DNA of 64,000 nucleotides from Clostridia bacterium. Its GTDB lineage: Bacteria; Bacillota; Clostridia; UBA1381. The notes below the pieces were generated by a model. That model ran no database searches and had not been told where the DNA came from. It saw only the letters and a program-made list of their open reading frames with translations. The stretch lies in assembly GCA_017935675.1 (NCBI GenBank), contig JAGBHE010000095.1, positions 62,001 through 126,000 of the forward strand, in the 5' to 3' direction. A program made the position numbers and the translations under genes. This document shows, piece after piece, positions 8,167 through 17,900 of this stretch (its first letter is position 1; each line of letters opens with the position of its first letter).

Positions 8167-9090
8167 CTATCTTGTTAAAATATATACAAAGAATACCGCA
8201 TACATAAGCAGCATACAGTTGCCCTTCCACATGGTAAGTCTTTTCTTATGCAAACATAAGCCGTATACTGCAAGACTTCCGCAAATACATATTATAATAT
8301 CATAAAAAGCCTCTGCGGAAACAGCAACCGGAGAAATAACAGATGCCATTCCGATAATAAACAGCGTATTGAATATATTTGAGCCGATTATATTTCCGAC
8401 AGCTATATCACATTCATTTTTCTTTACAGCCACAAGACTTGTTACAAGCTCAGGCAGCGAGGTACCGACGGCGACAATCGAAAGACCTATAAACTGTTCG
8501 GTAAGCCCGAAGCTCAGAGCAATCTCTTTAGCGCCGTTTACCACAGCTTCACCCCCGACAACAATTGCGGCAGCACCTATAACAATATATAAAACAGTCT
8601 TGACATTGCTTAAAGAAACATAATTATCTTCTGCGGCAGATGCTTTATTTTGTTTTGCATTGCGAACAAGAATAAACATGTAAAAGGTCATGAACAAAAG
8701 AAGAACAATACCTTCAAATCTTCCCAAAACACCTCCGACAGAAAACACAAGCAAAAGTACCAGAGAAAAAATATAAAACGGATAATCACGTATTAAGGTT
8801 ATGCGGGAAACGTCCATTTTTATAAAGAAAAGACATATGCCGATAACAACTAACAGATTAAAAACATTTGAACCGATAATATTTCCTACTGCAATTCCGG
8901 CAGCCTTTTGTATTGACGCTGCAATGCTTACCGCAGCTTCAGGTGCGCTTGTCCCCATCGCAACTATTGTAAGCCCGATAACCATTGGCGGAATGTGAAA
9001 TTTATTTGCCACAGAAATACATCCGTCAACAAAAAAGTCAGCACCTTTAATCAACAAAACAAAACCGATTATTAATAAAAAATATTCCAC
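8167..9090 (-). CDS. Calcium/sodium antiporter (CaCA family, YrbG-like)
   Basis: An integral membrane cation exchanger of 307 residues. The two inverted alpha-repeats of the Na+/Ca2+ exchanger superfamily are plain: IGLTIVAMGTSAPEAAVSIA with GNIIGSNVFNLL in the first half, and IGLSIVAVGTSLPELVTSLV with GNIIGSNIFNTL in the second. About ten hydrophobic segments are visible. The acidic residues within GTSxPE bind the cation in family members. It sits between a lipoprotein gene (13 bases away) and malic enzyme (11 bases). I see no functional reason for this grouping. Confidence 0.9.
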   Translation of the reverse strand: MEYFLLIIGFVLLIKGADFFVDGCISVANKFHIPPMVIGLTIVAMGTSAPEAAVSIAASIQKAAGIAVGNIIGSNVFNLLVVIGICLFFIKMDVSRITLIRDYPFYIFSLVLLLVFSVGGVLGRFEGIVLLLFMTFYMFILVRNAKQNKASAAEDNYVSLSNVKTVLYIVIGAAAIVVGGEAVVNGAKEIALSFGLTEQFIGLSIVAVGTSLPELVTSLVAVKKNECDIAVGNIIGSNIFNTLFIIGMASVISPVAVSAEAFYDIIICICGSLAVYGLCLHKKRLTMWKGNCMLLMYAVFFVYILTR

Positions 9091-9103
9091 TGAAAATTAA
9101 CTC

Positions 9104-9622
9104 CTATTTTTCATATTGCTGTAAAAACACATCAAGATTTTCAACCGCGGTTTTCCCAAGGGAAATCAGCAAATCAATTTGCTCCTGAGTATCTCCGGAG
9201 CCCGCAGTAATTACGATAAGATATCCGTTCTGATAAATATTAATAGAGGGAAAAGCAATATATGCCGCATTACCTAATCCCTCAACTTTCTTTTTCTTTG
9301 TTCTGCCCTCATATCCGGACTCATAAAGTTCCTTTACCGAGCTTTCGGGAAGCTCCTCAGACGGACTGGTAACAGTAACGAAAACAGGGTCTCCGCTGCC
9401 GAGCGGTTCTGCAAGATAAGAAGCCTTATATGAATTATCGTTAATGCTGACCACGGCATCATAATTAAGCTTAAGCTCATATTTTCCTCCGATTGCAGCT
9501 TTGGCATCCTCTTCGGAAATAATATCCGTAGGCATAACGGGAGGAACAACAACTTCTTTTTTATCGCAGCCGCACATTAGCATTGCAGAAATTGCAAGTA
9601 TAAGTATAAAAAATCTGTTCAT
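9104..9622 (-). CDS. Predicted lipoprotein of unknown function
   Basis: A 172-residue protein beginning with a short lipoprotein signal, MNRFFILILAISAMLMCGC, with the likely lipidated cysteine at position 19 (Cys17 is a poorer alternative). A proline- and valine-rich linker follows, then a compact domain of mixed strands and helices with many charged residues (KKKKVEGLG near the middle). No enzyme motif is recognised. It should be anchored on the outer face of the membrane. It lies between split transketolase and the antiporter, transcribed the same way, with a GGGGAGG ribosome site. Confidence 0.75.
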   Translation of the reverse strand: MNRFFILILAISAMLMCGCDKKEVVVPPVMPTDIISEEDAKAAIGGKYELKLNYDAVVSINDNSYKASYLAEPLGSGDPVFVTVTSPSEELPESSVKELYESGYEGRTKKKKVEGLGNAAYIAFPSINIYQNGYLIVITAGSGDTQEQIDLLISLGKTAVENLDVFLQQYEK

Positions 9623-9695
9623 GTAAATATCCTCCCCGATTATTATGGTTCCATCCGAACATTGCAGCAGCCGTTATTATGCCGGATACAAAAAG

Positions 9696-10628
9696 TTATT
9701 TTTTCAAATTTAATATTTCTTTAACATTCTTTGCGATATTTTCCGCAGTAAGACCGTATGCCTCAAACAGCTCTGCCGGTTTCCCGGAAGCTCCGAAGCG
9801 ATCCGTGCCGATTATTTTTACGGGCACAGGACAGGATTTACATACAACTTCGCAAACAGCACTGCCGAGACCGCCCATTATATAGTGCTCCTCAGCCGTC
9901 ACAATTGCCCCGGTTTCTTTAGCCGCCTTTATTATTATATCCTCATCAATAGGCTTTATTGTATGGATATTAATAACTCTTGCGTTAATTCCGTCTTTTT
10001 TAAGCATATCCTTTGCTTCAAGCGCAGCATTTACCATAAGTCCCGTTGCAACAATCGTTGCATCACCGCCGTCCGATAATTGAACGCCCTTGCCAAGCTC
10101 AAATTTATAATTTTCATCATTAATATCAGGAACTGCAAGGCGGCCGAAGCGCATATATACAGGTCCGTCATAATTGCACGCCGCATGTACAGCCTGCATT
10201 GCTTCTATATCATCTGCCGGATTTATTATTACCATCCCGGGAATGGATCTCATAAGCGCAATGTCTTCAAGGCACTGATGTGTTGCGCCGTCCTCGCCAA
10301 CTGATATTCCGGCATGGGTCGCACCGATTTTAACATTAAGGTGAGGATATCCGATAGAGTTTCTTATCTGCTCAAATGCGCGCCCCGCAGCAAACATTGC
10401 AAACGAAGAAGCAAAAGGAATTTTTCCGCATGCAGCAAGACCTGCAGCAACACTCATCATATTACCTTCAGCAATCCCCATGTTTATAAAACGCTCAGGA
10501 TATTTCTTCTTAAATACTTCTGTCTTGGTGGATTTGGAAAGATCGGCATCCAAAACCACAACATTTTCATTTTCACCGCAAAGCATAAGCGCTTCACCGT
10601 AGGATTCTCTTGTCGCTCTTTTCGCCAT
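9696..10628 (-). CDS. Transketolase, C-terminal subunit
   Basis: This is the pyrimidine-binding and C-terminal half of transketolase as a separate 310-residue chain. It acts with the N-terminal subunit in the non-oxidative pentose phosphate pathway using thiamine diphosphate. Family features include the early segment RATRESYGEALMLCGENEN, the central FASSFAMFAAGRAFEQIRNS and the acidic GISVGEDGATHQCLEDIALM. The C-terminal domain carries EEHYIMGGLGSAVCE. The N-half gene stops 5 bases upstream, so the two are probably made in equal amounts. Related DXP synthase fusions are longer, which argues against that assignment. Confidence 0.92.
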   Translation of the reverse strand: MAKRATRESYGEALMLCGENENVVVLDADLSKSTKTEVFKKKYPERFINMGIAEGNMMSVAAGLAACGKIPFASSFAMFAAGRAFEQIRNSIGYPHLNVKIGATHAGISVGEDGATHQCLEDIALMRSIPGMVIINPADDIEAMQAVHAACNYDGPVYMRFGRLAVPDINDENYKFELGKGVQLSDGGDATIVATGLMVNAALEAKDMLKKDGINARVINIHTIKPIDEDIIIKAAKETGAIVTAEEHYIMGGLGSAVCEVVCKSCPVPVKIIGTDRFGASGKPAELFEAYGLTAENIAKNVKEILNLKK

Positions 10629-10633
10629 AACCG

Positions 10634-11467
10634 TTAACCCTCCAATTCTTTTATGATTTTGTCAAGCTCATCAATTGCCTGAGCATACTGCTCATCATTC
10701 GGTGCAGAGCCGTGCCATGCAGCATTATTCTCCATAAAAGAAACATTTTTTCCTTTTACCGATTTCATTATTACTGCCGTAGGCTTCGATTTTGTATTCT
10801 TAGCATTATCTATTGCACTGCGCAGGCTCTGAAAATCATGAGCGTCGCTAATTACAGTATTCCATCCAAAGGCTTCAAACTTTTTATCAATGGGTGTAGG
10901 ATTCATTACATTAGTAATATCACCGTCAATCTGCAAACCGTTAAAATCAATAAAAGCTGTAAGGTTGTCCAGCTTATAGTGAGCAGCAAACATCGCCTGT
11001 TCCCAGACCTGCCCTTCTTCAAGCTCACCGTCGCCCAAAATTGCATACACGCGATAGTCTGCGTTGTCAAGCTTTCCGGCAAGCGCCATTCCTCCGGCAG
11101 CGCTGATACCTTGTCCCAGTGAACCTGTTGACATATCAACACCGGGAACGCCTTTCATATCAGGGTGACCCTGAAGATAGCTTCCGAAATGACGGAAGGA
11201 AGGAACATCTGATATGGGAAAAAATCCCCTTTCAGCCAATGCTCCGTAAAGTGCGGGAGCTGTGTGACCCTTAGACAGAACAAGCCTGTCTCTGTTCTCC
11301 ATTTTGGGATTTGCAGGATCAACATTCATAACCTCAAAATACAGCAGCGCTAAAAGGTCAGCAATTGAAAGTGAACCTCCCGGATGACCGGATTTAGCGG
11401 AATGAACTGCCGTCAATGCATCCTTGCGGATTTTATTTGCAATAATTGCAAGACGCTTTTCTTCCAT
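10634..11467 (-). CDS. Transketolase, N-terminal (thiamine diphosphate-binding) subunit
   Basis: This 277-residue chain carries the diphosphate-binding half of transketolase. The ThDP motif is visible as GDGELEEGQVWEQAMFAAHY, ending near the expected Asn-containing region. HSAKSGHPGGSLS near residue 23 and SKGHTAPALYGALAERG contain the substrate-site histidines. It is directly followed by the C-terminal subunit gene. Two-gene transketolases are common in Clostridia and archaea. The preceding mrnC gene ends 23 bases upstream. Confidence 0.93.
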   Translation of the reverse strand: MEEKRLAIIANKIRKDALTAVHSAKSGHPGGSLSIADLLALLYFEVMNVDPANPKMENRDRLVLSKGHTAPALYGALAERGFFPISDVPSFRHFGSYLQGHPDMKGVPGVDMSTGSLGQGISAAGGMALAGKLDNADYRVYAILGDGELEEGQVWEQAMFAAHYKLDNLTAFIDFNGLQIDGDITNVMNPTPIDKKFEAFGWNTVISDAHDFQSLRSAIDNAKNTKSKPTAVIMKSVKGKNVSFMENNAAWHGSAPNDEQYAQAIDELDKIIKELEG

Positions 11468-11490
11468 TTCTACAATACCTCCGTTTACAA

Positions 11491-11889
11491 TTAATCAAGA
11501 GCCGAATCAAATGCAGCTCTCATTATTTTCTTAAGTCTTTCCTGCCTTCCGGCAAGATATAAGTATCCGATCAAAGCTTCAAAGCCCGTAGCCCGCCTGT
11601 ACTCATTTACATCAGCATTCCGTGGGACAGTCGGAGATTTCGCATTTCTCCCGCGCTTATAAACAGCCTCCTCCTCTTCGGTCAGTATTCCTTCAAGAGC
11701 GCGGACGCTGTTTGATTGAGCATGAGCTCTGACATATTTTACAGCTTCAACATGCAGCTTGTGAACAGGCATATTACTATGAATGAGTATAAGCTCATGC
11801 CGGACAAAAATTTCATACACACTGTCACCAATGTACGCAAGTACAAGAGGCGACAGCAGCTCAGGTCTTTCTATTCTGTTTTTGTCCAT
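11491..11889 (-). CDS. mrnC: Mini-ribonuclease III (MrnC)
   Basis: MrnC is a small RNase III-like nuclease that matures 23S rRNA in Firmicutes. The 132-residue protein is only the catalytic domain with no dsRNA-binding domain. [18 protein letters not shown] holds the RNase III signature with its acidic residue, and [14 protein letters not shown] holds the second catalytic acid. Its start overlaps the cysS stop by 19 bases, and the order cysE-cysS-mrnC matches the B. subtilis arrangement. Confidence 0.93.
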   Translation of the reverse strand: MDKNRIERPELLSPLVLAYIGDSVYEIFVRHELILIHSNMPVHKLHVEAVKYVRAHAQSNSVRALEGILTEEEEAVYKRGRNAKSPTVPRNADVNEYRRATGFEALIGYLYLAGRQERLKKIMRAAFDSALD

Positions 11890-13277
11890 TTCACACCCAT
11901 AGGAGTATCCTTCAGTTCTATATTCATAGCCTTGAGCCTGTCACGGATTTCATCAGCTGTTTTGAAGTCCTTCGCCTTTCTTGCTTCCTCTCGTTTTGCA
12001 ATCAGTTCTTCAACCTCGGAATCAATATTTTTTTCTTTTTCACGCGTAAATATGCCGAGAACATTTCCAAGCTCACGAATAAGCTCCAGAGTTTTCTTAA
12101 CCACCGAACGAGCATTCATTTTTTCGGTTGACAAGGTTGTATTTGCCGCATACGTAATATCAAATATAACAGATATCGCATCAGCGGTATTAAAATCATC
12201 CTCCATAGCATCAATGAATTTCTGTTTAAGCTCATCAAGCTTTAAGCTGTATGCCTCTTCATCATGGCCAAGAGCCCTGTCCTCGCTGTTATCCATTAAA
12301 AATTCGAGATTATCAATGCATGTATAAACACGGGCAACAGCAGATTTTGCCTGTTCCATAAGCGCATCACTGAAATTAATGGGATTTCTGTAATGAGCGC
12401 TCAGCATGAAATATCTTATTACCTCATAATCATATTTTTGAGAAATATCTCTTACCGTAAAGAAATTGCCGAGGGATTTACTCATTTTTTTGTTATCAAT
12501 ATTGATATATCCGTTATGCATCCAATAATGTGCAAAAGGCTTTCCGTTTGCACATTCGCTTTGAGCAATCTCGTTTTCATGATGAGGAAAAACAAGATCC
12601 TGACCGCCGGAATGTATATCAATTGTCTCGCCAAGGTATTTATTTACCATTGCTGAGCATTCAATATGCCAGCCCGGCCGTCCCTCTCCCCACGGGCTTT
12701 CCCAAAAGGGTTCTTCCGGCTTGCGGCTTTTCCACAAAGCAAAATCCATAGCATCATGTTTTTCGTCGTTCACGTCAATACGGGCGCCGGCTTCAAGCTC
12801 ATCCATCGGCTGACCGGAAAGCTTACCGTATTCCTTGAATTTCTTTGTTGAAAAATATACATTACCGTTGACTACATAGGCATAACCTTTGTCTATAAGC
12901 TTCTTGATTATATCGATTATAGCATCAATATTTTCTGTCGCCTTCGGATGAACGGTAGCCTTTTTTATACCGAGTGCCTGTGCATCCTTAAAATATTCAG
13001 CGATAAATTTTTCGCCGAGCTCACTGACGGTTATTCCTTCTTTATTTGCACGGTTTATCATCTTATCGTCAACATCAGTAAAATTCTGAACAAATTTTAC
13101 TATATATCCGGAGTACTCAAAATATCTTCGAAGACAGTCAAAAACAATAAACGGACGTGCATTTCCGATATGAAAAAAATCATAAACAGTAGGCCCGCAG
13201 GAATACATTTTTACCTCACCGGGTACAATCGGAACAAACTCCTCTTTTCTTCTTGTCATCGTATTATATATTTTCAT
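11871..13277 (-). CDS. cysS: Cysteinyl-tRNA synthetase
   Basis: A class I aminoacyl-tRNA synthetase of 468 residues, normal for the family. The HIGH-type motif is [10 protein letters not shown], near residue 35. [11 protein letters not shown] is the KMSKS loop. Zinc ligands are expected in [19 protein letters not shown] and [16 protein letters not shown]. It lies 9 bases after cysE, so cysteine synthesis and charging are made together. No T-box leader is present upstream of cysE: the gap 13932-14110 contains no AGGGTGG-like element on the minus strand. Confidence 0.96.
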   Translation of the reverse strand: MKIYNTMTRRKEEFVPIVPGEVKMYSCGPTVYDFFHIGNARPFIVFDCLRRYFEYSGYIVKFVQNFTDVDDKMINRANKEGITVSELGEKFIAEYFKDAQALGIKKATVHPKATENIDAIIDIIKKLIDKGYAYVVNGNVYFSTKKFKEYGKLSGQPMDELEAGARIDVNDEKHDAMDFALWKSRKPEEPFWESPWGEGRPGWHIECSAMVNKYLGETIDIHSGGQDLVFPHHENEIAQSECANGKPFAHYWMHNGYINIDNKKMSKSLGNFFTVRDISQKYDYEVIRYFMLSAHYRNPINFSDALMEQAKSAVARVYTCIDNLEFLMDNSEDRALGHDEEAYSLKLDELKQKFIDAMEDDFNTADAISVIFDITYAANTTLSTEKMNARSVVKKTLELIRELGNVLGIFTREKEKNIDSEVEELIAKREEARKAKDFKTADEIRDRLKAMNIELKDTPMGVKWTKTE

Positions 13278-13286
13278 GTTAACACC

Positions 13287-13931
13287 TCAGTCCTTCTTCT
13301 TAAGCTCAGCTTCAAGTTCGGATATCTTTTTTTCTAAATTGCTGACATGCACCGAAAGAGTGCACAGCTGCAAAGAAACAGGGTCAGGCACGCAAACCTG
13401 ATCAAGACTGTCTACCTTTTTTCCGTCCTGCTTTACAATCCGTGCCGGAACACCGACGCATGTTGAATCGGGCGGCACGGTACTGAGAACAACAGCTCCT
13501 GCCGCAATTTTTGAGTTATCACCCACAGTAAACGGTCCGAGAACCTTTGCGCCGCTCCCCACCATCACATTATTACCGAGAGTGGGATGGCGCTTTCCGG
13601 TTTCCTTCCCGGTGCCTCCCAGCGTCACGCCCTGATAAATGGTACAGTTATCACCGATTACGGTAGTTTCGCCGATCACAACACCCATACCGTGGTCAAT
13701 AAGAAGACCTTTGCCAATCCTCGCACCCGGATGAATTTCTATACCGGTCAAAAACCGTGCGAACTGCGATATCAGCCTTGCGATAAACTTCATATGAAAT
13801 CTGTAAAAAAAATGTGCAATTCTATGCCATATTACAGCATGCAGTCCGGGATACAGCAGCAATACCTCAAGTCCGTTTCTTGCAGCAGGGTCTCTTTCCA
13901 GGACGGCGCGTATATCATAAAATAAAGACAA
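13287..13931 (-). CDS. cysE: Serine O-acetyltransferase
   Basis: It acetylates serine with acetyl-CoA, the first step of cysteine synthesis. The 214-residue protein shows the left-handed beta-helix hexapeptide region (IHPGARIGKGLLIDHGMGVV, then VIGDNCTIYQGVTLGG) with catalytic His and Asp in DHGMGVVIGE. The TTG at 13931 is preferred because an AGGGGAGG site is 8 bases upstream and homologues begin at SLFYDIRAVLERDPAARN; the ORF can be extended to 13973 without such a site. The last 30 residues are a likely coiled coil (SNLEKKISELEAELKKKD). Confidence 0.93.
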   Translation of the reverse strand: MSLFYDIRAVLERDPAARNGLEVLLLYPGLHAVIWHRIAHFFYRFHMKFIARLISQFARFLTGIEIHPGARIGKGLLIDHGMGVVIGETTVIGDNCTIYQGVTLGGTGKETGKRHPTLGNNVMVGSGAKVLGPFTVGDNSKIAAGAVVLSTVPPDSTCVGVPARIVKQDGKKVDSLDQVCVPDPVSLQLCTLSVHVSNLEKKISELEAELKKKD

Positions 13932-14110
13932 ATTATAAAACCTCCCCTTAAATTCGGATATTAAAAACAACAATTAATATATAATGTGAAATACATCCGA
14001 AAAGGTTACAAGAATAATTATATAATAACTTGTAATAAAATACAACAATAATTTTAAATTTTATGCAATTTTCTGTATTTTATTTTTATTTCCGCGGAAA
14101 AATATATTAT

Positions 14111-14884
14111 TTACATAATGCTTATCCGAGTTACATTCTCGGTTATGCCTTTATCATTAATATCAAAAATGCAGCCGCAAAGCCTTCCCTCGCCGTCAGC
14201 CACGCTGAATTTCTGCGGCATTCCGGTAATAAACCTTTCTATGACCGGCTTTCTTTCCATTCCGAGTATTGAGTAAACAGCTCCTGTCATTCCAAGGTCG
14301 GTAATATATCCCGTACCTGAAGGCAAAATCATTTCATCTGCGGTCTGAACATGTGTGTGCGTGCCGAAAACTGCGCTCACCTTGCCGTCAAGATACCAGC
14401 CCATAGCCTGCTTTTCACTGGTTGCTTCGGCATGGAAATCCACAAGTATAATATCCGTTTCTTTTTTTAAGCTTTTAATTTCACGTTCGGCAGCCTCAAA
14501 CGGACACGAGCATGGATTCATATATGTCTGCCCCGACAGATTTATCACACCGACGCGCTGTCCGTTCCTTGCCGTGAGAAGCATTGAGCCTTTCCCCGGG
14601 CAGCGGTCGCTGAAATTTGCAGGCCTGATTATATTTTTATTATACATCATAAGGTTTACAATTTCTTTGCAATCCCATGCATGATTGCCTAAAGTAAATC
14701 CGTCAACACCGCAATCCGTCATTTCCTCATACGCCCTGCGTGACATACCGTGTCCGTGCGACAGGTTTTCACCGTTAATTACAGTCAGGGAAATATCATT
14801 TTCATCTATAACCCTTCTGAGGTGAGTATGCAGCATTTCACGCCCCACACGACTCACAACATCACCCACACAAAATATTTTCAT
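14111..14884 (-). CDS. ymdB: YmdB/TIGR00282-family metallophosphoesterase (2',3'-cyclic-NMP phosphodiesterase)
   Basis: Characterised members hydrolyse 2',3'-cyclic AMP and affect biofilm and motility decisions. The 257-residue protein has the family metal-site motifs: FCVGDVVSRVGRE at the start, TVINGENLSHGHG, FTLGNHAWDCKE, VDFHAEATSEKQAMG and VFGTHTHVQTADEMI. It is the last gene of the block that begins with acpP, 20 bases after polC. Between its stop and cysE is an AT-rich gap with a 12-bp palindrome, TTTCCGCGGAAA at 14090-14101, but no convincing terminator. Confidence 0.92.
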   Translation of the reverse strand: MKIFCVGDVVSRVGREMLHTHLRRVIDENDISLTVINGENLSHGHGMSRRAYEEMTDCGVDGFTLGNHAWDCKEIVNLMMYNKNIIRPANFSDRCPGKGSMLLTARNGQRVGVINLSGQTYMNPCSCPFEAAEREIKSLKKETDIILVDFHAEATSEKQAMGWYLDGKVSAVFGTHTHVQTADEMILPSGTGYITDLGMTGAVYSILGMERKPVIERFITGMPQKFSVADGEGRLCGCIFDINDKGITENVTRISIM

Positions 14885-14904
14885 AGTTCTCTCCTGTTTC
14901 TGAA

Positions 14905-17900
14905 TTACTGTAAATCAAAGATTGTAACCTGGTCTTTTTCCGGTATGCCGTCAAGGCAATGATTGTTTTCAAGAATTTCCATTGCTGTTTTTGTTATTCC
15001 TGTCCTAATTCGGAGCTCCTCCCTTGTTTTAAACGGAGCCTTTTCCCGTTCCTCGGTTATGCTTTTGGCGGCATTTTCTCCCATTCCCGGAAGTGCGTTC
15101 AAAGGCGGAAGTATTCCCTCCGGTGTCTGCAAAAAATCCGTAGCATGTGATTTATATAAATCAACACGCACAAAATTAATTCCGCGGGCATACATTTCTA
15201 TGCATATTTCAAGAATAGGAATCAGGTTTTCTTCTTTAGGAGAAATACTGTTATCCTTTTTCTTTTCAATTAAATCTTCCATAGCCTGACGCGCAATATT
15301 CATTCCGTTTGCCATAATTGATGCATCAAAGTCATCAGCACGAACAGAAAAATACGCAATATAAAATGCTTCCGGATAATGCACTTTGCAGTATGCTATA
15401 CGAAATGCCATTGTTACATACGCAACAGCATGCGCCTTCGGGAACATATATTTTATCTTTCTGCACGAATCAAGATACCATTCGGGGACGCCGGCTTCAT
15501 GCATTGCGTCAACATCCTCCGGCTTCAATCCCTTGCCTTTGCGAACGCTTTCCATTATTTTAAATGAATGTCCGGGGTCAACGCCCTGATTTATAAGATA
15601 AAGCATTATATCATCACGGCAGCATATAGCATTACTCAGCGTTGTTATATTCTGCTGAATAAGCTCCTGTGCATTATTCAGCCACACATCCGTTCCGTGA
15701 GAAAGCCCTGAAATGCGCACAAGCTCGGAAAATGTGGTTGGTTTTGTGTCAACAAGCATTTGACGAACAAATTTTGTACCGAATTCCGGAACACCGTATG
15801 TGCCTACAGTTGTTCCGATATCACAGCTCAGATTAAGCGCGTCAGTACTTGTAAAAAGACTTAGAGTGTCAGGATCGTCAAGTCGTATTTGCTGCGGATC
15901 AATACCTGTAAGGTCCGTAAGCATTCTGATAACAGTCGGATCATCATGCCCAAGCTCGTCAAGCTTCAGCAGGTTCTGGTCAATCGAATGATAATCAAAA
16001 TGTGTTGTAACTATATTTGAATTAACATCATCTGCCGGATGCTGTATCGGACAGAATTCATGTATATCATTTTTAAACGGAACCACTATAATTCCGCCGG
16101 GATGTTGACCCGAAGTTCTTTTAACGCCTACGCAGCCTGCGGCAAGTCTCTTCATTTCAGCATTTCTTATGGGTATATTTTTTTCTTCGGAATACTTTCT
16201 GACATAGCCGTACGCCGTTTTTTCCGCGACGGTACCAATGGTACCCGCGCGGAAAACATGTCCCTCTCCGAAAAATGTTTCGGTATATTTATGTATAACC
16301 GGCTGATATTCACCGGAAAAATTGAGGTCAATATCCGGTTCTTTATCGCCCTTGAAGCCAAGAAAGGTTTCAAAAGGAATATTATGACCGTCCTTATTAT
16401 AATCAGCACCGCATCTGGGGCATTTTTTATCAGGAAGATCACAGCCTGAAATGTCCTTTCCGAGAATAAACTCAGAATTCTTGCAGTTTGGGCATATATA
16501 ATGGGGCGGCAGGGAATTAACCTCCGTTATATCCGATAAGAAAGCAACAAATGATGAACCGACCGAACCTCTTGAGCCGACAAGATACCCATCCTGCAAG
16601 GATTTACGAACAAGCTCCTGCGCTATTCTGTACATAACAGAAAAACCATAGGTTGTTATGGAATAAAGCTCTTTATCAAGCCGCTCCTGAACAATCTCGG
16701 GAAGAGGATCTCCGTAAATCGATTTTGCTTTATTATGGGAATCATTTACAATCCCCTCTTCTGCACCGTCAATTTCCGGCGGGCATTTTTCTTTCGGAAT
16801 CGGTCTGACATTCTCAATCATATCAGAAATGAGATTTGTATTTGTAACAACAACCTCATATGCTTTTTCCTTGCCGAGATATGCAAATTCCTCAAGCATT
16901 TCTTCAGTGGTGCGAAAATACAGCGGAGCCTGCTGATCGGCATCCTTAAAGCCCTTATAATGCATCAGTATTTTTCTGTAGTTTGCCCCTTCCGGGTCGA
17001 TAAAATGCACGTCGCAGGTTGCAACAACGGGCTTATTCATTTTTTCTCCAAGCTCAACTATTTTTCTGTTCAGATTCCGCAAATCTTCATCACATGTAAT
17101 ATTCGGATGCTCATCTGAACGGATCATATAGCTGTTATTTCCTATCGGCTGTATTTCAAGATAATCGTAAAATTCCGCTATTTTTATCAGTTCATCCTCG
17201 TCTGCGCCGCCGACAAGTGCGCTGAACAGTTCTCCCGCTTCACAAGCAGACCCTATTATAAGGCCTTCTCGTTTTTCTTCAAGCAAGCTTTTCGGGATTC
17301 TCGGCGTTCTGAAAAAATACTTCAGATGCGATTCTGACACCATTTCATAGATATTTCTTATTCCCTGATGATTTTTTGCAAGCAATATGATATGATGTGC
17401 CCTGTTTTTCTTTGCCGCATTTCTGAGATCAAAGCTCTCGTTTACCGATGACAAGTCATCAATCCCTTTTTCCTTCAATTCTTCAAGCATTTTAATAAAT
17501 ACATCTGCTGTAGCAGCCGCATCGTCAACAGCACGATGATGGTTTTTCAAAATTACATTGTAGTGCTTTGAAAGTGTATCAAGCTTATGATTTGGGAGCT
17601 CAGGATTAAGACATCTGGCAAGAATAAGCGTATCAAGGCAGGAATAATTATATTCGGCTCCGTATTTTTTACATGCGGTTTTAATAAATCCGGTATCAAA
17701 CCCGGCATTCTGCGCCACTAAAACACAACCGCTGCAAAATTCAAGGAATTCCGGAAGTATCTCTTTCGTTGTCGGTGCATTCTGCACCATTTCATCAGAA
17801 ATACCGGTAAGATGAGTTATTTTTTCCGGTATCGGTCTTTGCGGATTAACAAAGGTTGAAAAATTATCTATAACTTCACCGTTTTTGATTTTAACGGCAC

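Noticed and set aside
13932-14110. T-box or leader peptide upstream of cysE-cysS
   Set aside because: The 179-base gap is AT-rich, has no T-box core, no Cys-rich short ORF with a ribosome site and no U-tailed hairpin; only a 12-bp palindrome is visible.
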